Below are positions 1-7,015 of a stretch of DNA of 42,375 nucleotides, in pieces; the stretch's first letter is position 1, and each line of letters begins with the position of its first letter. A program made the translations under genes and the position numbers. The notes beneath the pieces were generated by a model. That model made no database searches and was not told the origin of the DNA. It saw only the letters and a list, made by a program, of their open reading frames with translations. Location of the stretch: NCBI GenBank assembly GCA_030066045.1, contig JASJCJ010000048.1, forward strand, positions 1 through 42,375, given 5' to 3'. Source of the stretch: Calothrix sp. MO_167.B12 (GTDB lineage Bacteria > Cyanobacteriota > Cyanobacteriia > Cyanobacteriales > Nostocaceae).

Positions 1-45
1 TCCGGGCTCGCGTCTGGAACGGACTTTCCAAGGGTTTGAGACCCC

Positions 46-106
46 GACTGAATCTTCTGATTCAGTCGCTCGTGTTCAGGAGGAGTCACAATCTCCTTCT
101 GAACAC
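46..106. repeat. Two adjacent perfect or near-perfect hairpins
   Basis: Two inverted repeats stand side by side. The first has a 9-bp perfect stem, GACTGAATC (46-54) with GATTCAGTC (59-67). The second has a 14-bp stem with one mismatch, GTGTTCAGGAGGAG (72-85) with CTCCTTCTGAACAC (93-106). They lie at the 3' end of the minus-strand ABC-transporter remnant and could act as a structured 3' end or be a small palindromic repeat. No T-run follows on either strand, so a classical terminator is not supported. Confidence 0.6.
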
Positions 107-303
107 TGTCTCCGTGTCCCCCACTCCCCGCGTCTGGTGCGTCCTTGAAACTCTCCCCCTTCCTCCCACAATTCCTCGTGAGTACCGCGCTGCACTACCT
201 TACCCCCCTCCAACACAATAATCTCATCGCAATCCCGAATTGTACTTAAGCGGTGCGCTACCAAAATACAACTACAGTTGCGCTTTCTGAGATTTTTTTC
301 TAC
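76..303 (-). pseudogene. C-terminal remnant of an ABC exporter ATPase
   Basis: The minus-strand frame from about 303 down to a stop at 76-78 encodes the end of an ABC ATPase domain. The switch (H-loop) region is clear: [20 protein letters not shown] followed by [11 protein letters not shown]. The wording, with NLRKRNCSC just before it, resembles peptidase/bacteriocin-type (NHLM-like) export ATPases. Walker A, Q-loop, signature and Walker B are missing upstream, where the sequence turns AT-rich and non-coding. After GTHEEL the frame runs into low-complexity sequence unlike the usual C-terminus. Only about 45 convincing residues remain, so this is a decayed fragment. The subfamily assignment is inference from a short stretch. 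Confidence 0.6.
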
Positions 304-513
304 TCGATAAAAATCTTTATTTATTCTAAAAATATATACTTGGACGTATTGACAAAACTTTCTAAATTATATTTTTTTGTATAAGTTTTATTAAGTGTAT
401 AAAATTATTTTTATATAGTAAAAATATCCGTATAAACCGATTATGACAGTTGAAAATGTGGAATATAGACTGTAAAATGATTTACAAAGGTTTGGAAGGT
501 TATACATTATCTG
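304..513. other. AT-rich spacer without recognisable content
   Basis: This stretch is very AT-rich, with runs of A and T. It has no open frame of note, no clear hairpin and no recognised repeat. It separates the ABC-transporter remnant from the miniature element at 514-709. Confidence 0.5.
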
Positions 514-709
514 ACATCTTGCACCAAAGTATTAATACTGATTTTTTATGCTGTTAATAAACATACATTTTTATCAGTAACACGAAATATCAGGCTTTTT
601 AGCCTGCGTAGGCAGGCTTTGCTTGTATAGCCGAGGCAGTTGCGGTGGACGGGTTCCCCGGCATAAGCAAACTGCCGTTCATCCTTCTAGGGTGCAGGTG
701 CAAGATATG
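514..709. mobile_element. Miniature element with ACATCTTGCACC termini, copy 1
   Basis: The element starts with ACATCTTGCACC and ends with GGTGCAAGATATG, which are inverted relative to each other. It contains no coding frame. The same termini occur at 2198-2307 and 32640-32791. Copies 1 and 3 also share an internal AT-rich stretch (AATAAACATA followed by CATTTTTAT or TATTTTTAT). This copy contains two small internal palindromic cassettes, around 598-625 (AGCCTGCGTAGGCAGGCT) and 635-680. It is most simply a non-autonomous MITE-like repeat. Confidence 0.6.
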
Positions 710-959
710 AGCACCCGACTAGCGGCTAACGCCACTAGCAACAAATGAAACTAACACATTTGATTAAAGCTCAAATCCTTAGTAGATAAGGGTTTTAAAA
801 TGTGTAAGTTAGAAGTGATCAAGTACAACTGAAACAACGTAGTTTCATTTAAATAGATAGCATCTTGGTTCAGACTCTCAAATCTTCGCTGTGTAAAGGT
901 TTTAGAGGAACCTGCCAAATTGTGTGATTTGTGTTTATATTTTCAATTTAGTTAAGTTT

Positions 960-1973
960 ATGAGGATAATCAAGAGAGCAGAAGAGCTTCCTCCGAAGTA
1001 TTTTCCTTCGCGTCCACTTAAGTATAGACATTCTATTAATTATGGTGTGATGCGGGTGACACCTGAAAATCCGATATTGCTGAATGGGCAAGAAATATAT
1101 ATTAGGAAGGAAAATACACAGGGTAAAAATTTAGAAGATTATGAGTTAGTCAAAGTCCAAATAGAATTACCAGAGGAAATTCAATTTAATCTTGTGGAAG
1201 AGAATGTGATTGGTAATAAGAGAAGTAGACTTCTTTCCAAGAGCAAATTTAATTTTCATTATCTTGATGGAGTGACTATTGATAATTATTATAGGTCTGA
1301 TGTTGCATTAACTATCAATCAAGTTGCAGAAAAAATAATAGTAGAAGCAACAAGTCAAGTAAATGGAGGATTGGAGATTGATACAGCTTCTGCTGTTAAG
1401 GCTATGTTACGCAAAGAGAGTATGCTGAGAACAATTAGTGAAGTTCGCTTGGAAGAATTAAATAAGTATCAGCAGTTTCCTATTGTACATAAAACGAAGC
1501 TTGATGAAGATGAAGTTGATTTGAGTCTTGAGCTAGAAGCTGGATTATCTGATGAATTAGTTAAATTTGATAATGCGATTAATATTTTGAAGTTATATAA
1601 CATAAATTTTGAGGTAGAACAGGTTTCTAAGCAGCGTCAAAATCTAGGTAAAGAGATGATTGATAATATTTTTAATCGGTCGATGAAATCTAAATATCAA
1701 TCTGTTATTGTCAGTGGTCAGTTTAGAATTGAAGATGCTGATGAAAATTACTATTTGGTTCTACTTCATCCAATTTGTAAGCGAATAAGTCAACTTCAAC
1801 TGAAGATTATAGCTGTGGTTCCAAAGGATCGAATAGAGGAAGCTTGGAAACATATGTATATGCCTGGGGAAGAAATAAATACTAATGTGTTTGGTGATAT
1901 TGCTAGACATAAATCTGATGAATCTTTAGGAAAATGGGAAATATTTTTAAATCCGGCTGCAATTTATTCCTAA
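960..1973 (+). CDS. Hypothetical protein, AT-rich orphan
   Basis: I do not recognise this protein. With the ATG at 960 it has 337 residues (MRIIKRAEELPPKYF...). A longer version could start at GTG 924, but the extra residues look non-conserved and neither start has a good Shine-Dalgarno sequence. The protein is rich in charged residues, lacks signal peptides or membrane segments, and shows no NTP-binding or nuclease motif I can identify. Residues roughly 185-230 look helical and acidic. Codon use is markedly AT-rich and there is no HIP1 site, unlike neighbouring core genes. It is flanked by copies of one miniature element (514-709 and 2198-2307), which suggests an accessory or transferred gene. 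Confidence 0.75.
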   Translation: MRIIKRAEELPPKYFPSRPLKYRHSINYGVMRVTPENPILLNGQEIYIRKENTQGKNLEDYELVKVQIELPEEIQFNLVEENVIGNKRSRLLSKSKFNFHYLDGVTIDNYYRSDVALTINQVAEKIIVEATSQVNGGLEIDTASAVKAMLRKESMLRTISEVRLEELNKYQQFPIVHKTKLDEDEVDLSLELEAGLSDELVKFDNAINILKLYNINFEVEQVSKQRQNLGKEMIDNIFNRSMKSKYQSVIVSGQFRIEDADENYYLVLLHPICKRISQLQLKIIAVVPKDRIEEAWKHMYMPGEEINTNVFGDIARHKSDESLGKWEIFLNPAAIYS

Positions 1974-2197
1974 AAATATTCTTTATGTCATAAATTTGCT
2001 GCTAGATTATGTTTGTTTTTGTTGGTTTTGTAATACTTTGCTTGTTGTTATCATCTTTTAAACATTTGGGACTTTGCATGAAAATCATCAACCAAGTTAA
2101 TGATTGTTAAAAGATTGAAGCCATTTCACTAATTCATAATTTCTAATTTATAATTTTATTTCTGGCGTAGATGATTGCTATCTCTAGCTTTTTTTCT
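1974..2197. other. Spacer without recognisable content
   Basis: AT-rich intergenic sequence follows the orphan gene. No open frame, terminator-like hairpin or known motif is evident before the miniature element at 2198. Confidence 0.4.
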
Positions 2198-2307
2198 CAC
2201 ATCTTGCACCACATGATCCCATGCGAAAATCATCGCCTGTAACCGTTATTATTTTGTAACCCACCTATTGCCCACCTTACCCTTATTGAGAAGGTGCAAG
2301 ATATGTG
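2198..2307. mobile_element. Miniature element with ACATCTTGCACC termini, copy 2
   Basis: This short copy begins CACATCTTGCACC and ends GGTGCAAGATATGTG, giving terminal inverted repeats of about 12-14 bp. The interior is non-coding and shorter than in copy 1. Together with copy 1 it brackets the orphan gene at 960-1973. Confidence 0.55.
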
Positions 2308-2386
2308 TTTTCTTTTTTAAATTCCTGATACAAACTGGTTTGCCACCATTGTGTCAATTCACACATACGATTTGAAAGTTTTAAAA

Positions 2387-2811
2387 TTATTCTCCATTTT
2401 CCTTGTCAATAGCTTGACGTACTACTTCAATATCTAGCTTCAATACTTGAGCTATCTGTTCTACATTTAATCCCACCTTGAGAAGTTCTCGAATTGTCTC
2501 TAGCTTTGTAGCCAGTTTTGTTTCTTCCTCAACTTCTTCCTTAACTTCCTGATAAAATCTGGTTTGCCGCCACTCAGTTAATCCAAACATTGCTTCTAAC
2601 TCCTGCCGAGTTTTATCGGAGAACTTATAAATCAGCATCCTTTCTACTAATTCTAAAAGGTTAGGACGGTTTGCTGCATCTGTCTGTTGTAGTTGATTTA
2701 TCAAGGTTCTTGCTTTTTGTACCGCCTCGTCTTCGGAGGCAACAACTAGCTTAATAAACCATCAATGCGTCGTGCTAGCTCTTTGACCAAAAAATAGACT
2801 GGATACAAGCC
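2387..2811 (-). pseudogene. Rpn-family nuclease/transposase remnant, frameshifted
   Basis: The C-terminal part (2387-2704, 105 codons) has the usual tail of cyanobacterial Rpn/PD-(D/E)XK transposase-like proteins: FSDKTRQELEAMFGLTEW, an E/K-rich segment, then a helix-turn-helix-like end with LLKVGLNVEQIAQVLKLD. Upstream the reading continues in frame (KLVVASEDEAVQKARTLI) to about 2750. The family's preceding segment (VYFLVKELARRIDGLL) is in another frame, ending at about 2811. The gene is therefore frameshifted near 2750 and has lost its N-terminal nuclease domain, including the catalytic residues. The break coincides with a dispersed repeat. Family assignment is moderately confident; function is lost. 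Confidence 0.65.
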
Positions 2812-2880
2812 TCCGGATTTATCCGTGGAGAGGAAAAATGTTTTCCTTATTTCAAGCCCCTCGATTCATCAATGGGGTAG
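2787..2880. repeat. Dispersed repeat, copy 1 (second copy near 22238)
   Basis: The segment ACCAAAAAATAGACT, a CCGGATT..ATCCGTGGAGAG hairpin, AAAAATGTTTTC, an AAGCCCxTCGAT block and a CATCAATGGG end recur in the same order at about 22238-22362. Each copy can fold small stems, for example CGGAT with ATCCG. It is non-coding. It may be a structured repeat carried with decayed transposase-like genes. Confidence 0.6.
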
Positions 2881-3105
2881 TACTTTTGACTTTTGACTGA
2901 CGCTCAGCGGTTGACTTCCACAGATGAAAAATCATAATGTGAAGCCAGGTTAGGTGACTGTTCCAGTAGTTCAAATAGTACGCTGGGGAGATTTTGCAGC
3001 AGGGTGTAGAAGATGGTGTCTGTCTTCATTCATGACAATTTGATATTGTATGCTAGAGAACTTGTATTGTATGACATGGCGATCGCTAAATGAACTAAAA
3101 TTTTT

Positions 3106-3303
3106 ATGGCAAAGCAACATCATAAAACTATATGTAATGAATGTGTTTTTTATGACTTAGTAGAAAGCACTCCACAATGTCTTCATCCTGACGAAGTTGG
3201 AGTTAATTGTGAATATGTAACTTTTTGCGATTCATTTCAACCATTACAGGAAATTGATAGCCCTTGTGTATCATTTAGTGAAGATGAAGTTGGAACCACT
3301 TGA
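3106..3303 (+). CDS. Small cysteine-rich protein, hypothetical
   Basis: The predicted protein has 65 residues, with cysteines spaced as in a small metal-binding fold: CNEC near the N-terminus, then PQCLHP, then NCEYVTFC. This suggests zinc or iron-sulfur binding, but no family was recognised. The ATG follows an A/T-rich stretch without a strong ribosome-binding site. The next gene starts 33 bp downstream on the same strand, and a hairpin terminator follows that gene, so the two probably form a small operon. A HIP1 site lies just upstream. Confidence 0.65.
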   Translation: MAKQHHKTICNECVFYDLVESTPQCLHPDEVGVNCEYVTFCDSFQPLQEIDSPCVSFSEDEVGTT

Positions 3304-3336
3304 CAATGGTTAGTATAAGTGAGTTTTAATAATTGA

Positions 3337-3639
3337 ATGAGTAAATTTGAAATTGATATAGACTTCGCCCATGTAGATTTTTCTGAGTTGGAAACTGAGG
3401 AAGATTTTCGTGCTGAAGCAAAAAAAATACTGCCTGCTGCACTTTGCCAATTTGGTGAAGCTGTGGCACTGAAAACCTGGGAAGAAATGCAACAAAAACT
3501 TTCTGGTAAGGGTTCCCAAAATGAAAAACGTCGATTTATTCAAGCAACGGGAAAAAATTATCAGCGTCAGGCAAGTAACCGCGAAAGGCAAGAGCTAGAA
3601 GACTATATTGTAGAGCAACTACAGCAGTATAAAAAGTAA
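3337..3639 (+). CDS. Hypothetical 100-residue protein
   Basis: I do not recognise this protein. It has an acidic N-terminus (SKFEIDIDFAHVDFSELETEEDF), a central helical segment rich in Ala/Leu, and a basic, glutamine-rich C-terminus ending QLQQYKK. There is no signal peptide or membrane segment. It follows the cysteine-rich small gene by 33 bp and is itself followed by an intrinsic-terminator-like hairpin, so the pair is probably co-transcribed. Confidence 0.65.
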   Translation: MSKFEIDIDFAHVDFSELETEEDFRAEAKKILPAALCQFGEAVALKTWEEMQQKLSGKGSQNEKRRFIQATGKNYQRQASNRERQELEDYIVEQLQQYKK

Positions 3640-3656
3640 TATATGTAGATGGCCAA

Positions 3657-3686
3657 AAACCCAGTCTTGACATTAAGGCTGGGTTT
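3657..3686 (+). terminator. Terminator-like hairpin after the small-gene pair
   Basis: AAACCCAG (3657-3664) pairs with CTGGGTTT (3679-3686) around a 14-nt loop, 17 bp after the stop codon. The downstream T content is low, so it may work as a weak or bidirectional terminator. Confidence 0.55.
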
Positions 3687-4046
3687 AGTGGGTTATGTCC
3701 CCTGGCTATTTATAACAATATTGATAAGCGAATTAGTGTTCTGATTATATATACAAAGCCCACATAATCAATTTCGGAAAAAATCGGCAGCATCCCAATT
3801 TTTCCCAAATATGACGTACATTAGCTCCGCTAGAAGTACCACAGTGACAAAGTTTGACAATTATGACGGCAAAAGTTAATGTTCTCTGTTGAATCCCTTA
3901 ATTATCCGTCATGAATCAACTGCTTCATAATTTTGCTCTTCATTTTAACTTTTAACACCGAACTCCTAACGCCAAACTCAGGTTACGTAGTTGGAGCCGG
4001 ACAGATTTCACAGTAGACTCAGTATAAATCATGTTGCGATCGCTTT

Positions 4047-5336
4047 GTGTCGCTGTCCATCGTGAAACACAAATTATCTGCTATTATCTTTAGTCTACCA
4101 GTAGCACCTTTAATTTTCTTTACGCCATTACAACCTTTGGGACGTTTGGCACTAAGTCCCCTTGAATGTAGGGTACAAAAATGGTATTTACCAACTTCTA
4201 GCTCTCCCCAAACAACAACAGAGAAATCAAAATCAACATCGCCTCCATCCCTAGTACCCGTTACCAAAACTCCATTTGCTTGTTGTGAAGTAGATACTTC
4301 TTGTAAAGACCAGCAAATTTTCGGAGAAGATGGTGATAAAAAGGCACTATTAACAGCAATCGATCGCAGTTTACAATATTTACAAACACCTAGGGCCGTC
4401 CGGGCTTATCAGAAATATAAAATACCAGAAATTAGCCGCGAACGCGTAGAAAAAAGTTTAACTAGATTCCGGCAAATTCTTTTACAGTCAAAATCAGCAC
4501 CGGAATTAAATGCTGCGATCGCTAAGGAATTTGTGCTGTATCAATCGGTAGGTCACAATAACAGAGGTTCCGTATTATTTACATCCTATTATGAACCTAT
4601 CTATGCTGCTAGCCGGGTTCCCACTGGGGAATATCGCTACCCCATGTATCGCTTACCCCCAGATATTAAATCCTGGAGAAGACCCCACCCCACCAGGTTA
4701 GAGTTAGAAGGGGCGGATGGTTTACAAGGTGACAAAGGTAGGTTAAAGGGGTTAGAATTATTTTGGTTTCGCGATCGCTTAGAACCATATATGATTCAAA
4801 TTCAGGGTTCTGGTAGATTGCAACTAACCGATGGGACTCAAACCACCGTGGGTTATGCAGGTAACGTTGCCCACAATTATAAAAGCATTGGACGAGAAAT
4901 GATCCAAGATGGTGTTCTACCCAAACAGGGAGTCACCATGCCTACCATTTTGGATTATTTCCAGAAAAATCCCCAAGCCTTAAACATATACATTCCCCGC
5001 GATCCTAGCTTTGTGTTTTTCCAAGAAACCTATGGTTCTCCAGCGAGTGGTTCTATCGCCGTTTCTCTCACAAAAGATCGTTCCATTGCTACAGATAAAT
5101 CCCTCATGCCTCCTGGCGCCTTAGCCTTAATTCGCGCCTATTTACCCTTTCCCAATACTAGAGGTGAAATGGAACACCGCATAGTCAGCCGTTATGTTCT
5201 CGATCAAGATGCGGGAGGAGCAATTAAAGGTGCTGGAAGGGTTGATTATTTTACTGGTAGTGGTAAAGTTGCCGGGGAACGTGCCGGGGTAACTGTTGGT
5301 GAGGGGCAATTTTATTATCCATTACTGAAGCAGTAA
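4047..5336 (+). CDS. mltA: MltA-type membrane-bound lytic murein transglycosylase
   Basis: MltA cleaves the beta-1,4 glycosidic bond of peptidoglycan non-hydrolytically, leaving a 1,6-anhydromuramyl end, and acts in the periplasm. The protein has 429 residues. The N-terminus (KHKLSAIIFSLPVAPLIFF) looks like a signal peptide. The MltA barrel domain includes YYEPIYAAS, FWFRDRLEPYMIQIQGSGRL and VGYAGNVAHNYKSIGREMI. The C-terminal 3D domain has the expected aspartates in LDQDAGGAIKGAGRVDYFTG. The start is uncertain: GTG 4047 opens the frame and GTG 4062 (VKHKLS...) gives a better signal peptide. The gene contains several HIP1 sites and stands alone, with non-coding spacers on both sides. Confidence 0.9.
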   Translation: MSLSIVKHKLSAIIFSLPVAPLIFFTPLQPLGRLALSPLECRVQKWYLPTSSSPQTTTEKSKSTSPPSLVPVTKTPFACCEVDTSCKDQQIFGEDGDKKALLTAIDRSLQYLQTPRAVRAYQKYKIPEISRERVEKSLTRFRQILLQSKSAPELNAAIAKEFVLYQSVGHNNRGSVLFTSYYEPIYAASRVPTGEYRYPMYRLPPDIKSWRRPHPTRLELEGADGLQGDKGRLKGLELFWFRDRLEPYMIQIQGSGRLQLTDGTQTTVGYAGNVAHNYKSIGREMIQDGVLPKQGVTMPTILDYFQKNPQALNIYIPRDPSFVFFQETYGSPASGSIAVSLTKDRSIATDKSLMPPGALALIRAYLPFPNTRGEMEHRIVSRYVLDQDAGGAIKGAGRVDYFTGSGKVAGERAGVTVGEGQFYYPLLKQ

Positions 5337-5469
5337 TCCAATTTTAGATGTTGGATTTTAGATTTTGGATTGTTCTCAAAGAGTTTCATCCCCATTTTTT
5401 CTATTATTTTTACCAGAAAAAATTATAGCGGTTTTCGGTTGAGTAGAATACAAATTTTACCTCGTCCTA

Positions 5470-5522
5470 TCCTCTAGACACCCCTCTCATTAATAAAGAG
5501 AGGGGAAGGGGTGAGGTAAGCG
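5470..5522. repeat. CCCCTCTC/GAGAGGGG hairpin repeat
   Basis: CCCCTCTC and GAGAGGGG form a stem around an ATTAATAAA loop, followed by GGGGTGAGGTAAGCG. Related hairpins, with or without inserts, occur at about 12180-12268 and 19350-19390. It is a common type of cyanobacterial intergenic repeat. Confidence 0.55.
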
Positions 5523-5568
5523 ACTATATTGCACCCAAATGAAAATCCCTATATATATCGCTACGTGA

Positions 5569-5709
5569 CTAGTGGTCTATCGCATTAATTCTTATGGTTG
5601 ATTGTAGTGCGGGCATCTTGCCCGCTGACTGACTACAGCAGGGAGCGAGACGCTCCCACTACATTTTTTACCCTTCAGAACTTATGGGACAGAACACACA
5701 GAACACTAG
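5569..5709. mobile_element. MITE family A, copy A (short-tip form)
   Basis: The 141-bp element starts CTAGTGGTCTATCGCATTAA and ends in sequence related to its inverse (…GAACACTAG). Inside are two stable hairpins: GCGGGCATCTTGCCCGC, and GGGAGCGAGACGCTCCC flanked by GTAGT/ACTAC. Related copies lie at 9811-9969 (inverted), 29099-29213 and 34438-34581 (inverted). This copy has the shortest hairpin tip. Confidence 0.65.
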
Positions 5710-5710
5710 G

Positions 5711-5823
5711 TTATACCAATTTGAAAAAAGAATGCGACAGATGGGTAGGGGTTTAGCACTGCTAAACCCCTACGAGTAATTTAATTTATGTGTCGCAAAC
5801 ATTATTTGAATTGGTATTATACC
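5711..5823. mobile_element. Palindromic miniature element with TTATACCAATT termini
   Basis: The ends are TTATACCAATTTGAAAA and its imperfect inverse, and both carry TGCGACA/TGTCGCA further in. The centre (5745-5773) is a 14-bp perfect stem, GTAGGGGTTTAGCA with TGCTAAACCCCTAC. It abuts MITE A directly. Half-copies of the terminus occur near 10220 (TTGGTATAAC) and 34250 (TTATACCAATTTG). Confidence 0.65.
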
Positions 5824-5878
5824 TTGTAACCAGAGCAAGGGGACAGGGTAATAAGTTATTTGAAATCAGGATAAAAAG

Positions 5879-7015
5879 ATGAATATCTCAGTAAAATCAT
5901 GGATTTTCCCCCATTGTCCTGGGGAAAAAGACTGGTCGATAAATTGGTCAGCCTTAGAAGCAGAGTTTGATTGGTTGCGGAAGCTCGCCGATTGTCCCCA
6001 AGATCCACGGTACCACGGGGAAGGTAATGTTTTAGTTCATACTAAATTGGTATGTGAGGCATTAGTAGCATTACTTGCATGGCGAGCATTACCACCCACA
6101 CAGCGCTCGATATTATTTGCTGCTGCTTTACTCCATGATGTCGCTAAACCTAGTTCTACCCAAGTAGAAGCGGATGGTGCCATCACCTCCAAAGGTCACG
6201 TACTCCAAGGAGCAAAAATGGCACAGGAAATACTCTGGGATTTAGGCGTACCGTTTCCAGAAAGGGAAGCGATTGTAGCTTTGGTAAAATACGGTAGTTT
6301 ACCTCTGTGGTTTTGGGATAAGCCCAACCCAGAAAAAGCTGTAATTAAAGCCAGTCAAATTATCCGTTGTGATATGCTATCCATGCTGGCTGAAGCAGAT
6401 GTACGGGGACGTTATTGTGATGACCAGGGTCAATTATTAGAGCGTATCGAGTTTTTCCGGGAATTTGCCCAAGAAAACCACTGTTTTGACAAACCACGTT
6501 CATTCCCATCATCCCACAGTCGGTTTGTATATTTCCAGAAAGAACATGGGAACCCAAATTACCAGGCTTATGATGATAACCGCTTACAAGTGGTGATGAT
6601 GTCAGGATTGCCTGGTGTAGGAAAAGATACTTGGATCCATCACAATCTGCCTGACTTCCAGGTAATCTCCTTGGATCGACTGCGACAGCAAATGGGTGTC
6701 GATCCTGGAGACAATCAGGGTGCGGTGGTGAATGCAGCAAAAGCGATCGCCTTTGAATATATGCACAATGGGCAATCATTTGTTTGGAATGCTACTAATC
6801 TCAGTCGTCAGTTGCGGAGTACACTGATTCGCCTATTTGCTAATTATCAGGGGAGGATTCGCATTGTTTACTTAGAAGCACCTTGGCAGGAGTTACTAAA
6901 ACGCAATAAAAACCGCACTCATCGAGTTCCAGAAAAGGTACTTTATAAAATGAGAAATCGTTTGCAAGTACCAAGTATTACTGAAGCACATCAAGTTGAT
7001 TGGCTGATGGATTAA
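5879..7015 (+). CDS. HD-domain / P-loop kinase fusion protein
   Basis: The 378-residue protein joins two domains. The N-terminal half carries an HD phosphohydrolase motif (LLHDVAKP near residues 86-93, with the preceding histidine in VHTKLV). The C-terminal half starts with a Walker A, MMSGLPGVGKDTWIHH (about residues 240-255), then VISLDRLRQQMG and VWNATNLS. These features resemble polynucleotide-kinase-like AAA_33 proteins. Known relatives pair HD hydrolase and kinase domains and are often linked to RNA or nucleotide repair; that role is inference here. The ATG at 5879 follows AGGATAAAAAG. The stop codon overlaps the tnpB stop on the other strand, so an insertion reached its last codons. 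HIP1 is present. Confidence 0.85.
   Translation: MNISVKSWIFPHCPGEKDWSINWSALEAEFDWLRKLADCPQDPRYHGEGNVLVHTKLVCEALVALLAWRALPPTQRSILFAAALLHDVAKPSSTQVEADGAITSKGHVLQGAKMAQEILWDLGVPFPEREAIVALVKYGSLPLWFWDKPNPEKAVIKASQIIRCDMLSMLAEADVRGRYCDDQGQLLERIEFFREFAQENHCFDKPRSFPSSHSRFVYFQKEHGNPNYQAYDDNRLQVVMMSGLPGVGKDTWIHHNLPDFQVISLDRLRQQMGVDPGDNQGAVVNAAKAIAFEYMHNGQSFVWNATNLSRQLRSTLIRLFANYQGRIRIVYLEAPWQELLKRNKNRTHRVPEKVLYKMRNRLQVPSITEAHQVDWLMD

Noticed and set aside
590-720. tRNA-like fold near GGGTGCAGG…GAGCACCC
   Set aside because: No T-loop GTTCRA consensus or anticodon stem could be placed; the region is explained as palindromic cassettes in a miniature element.
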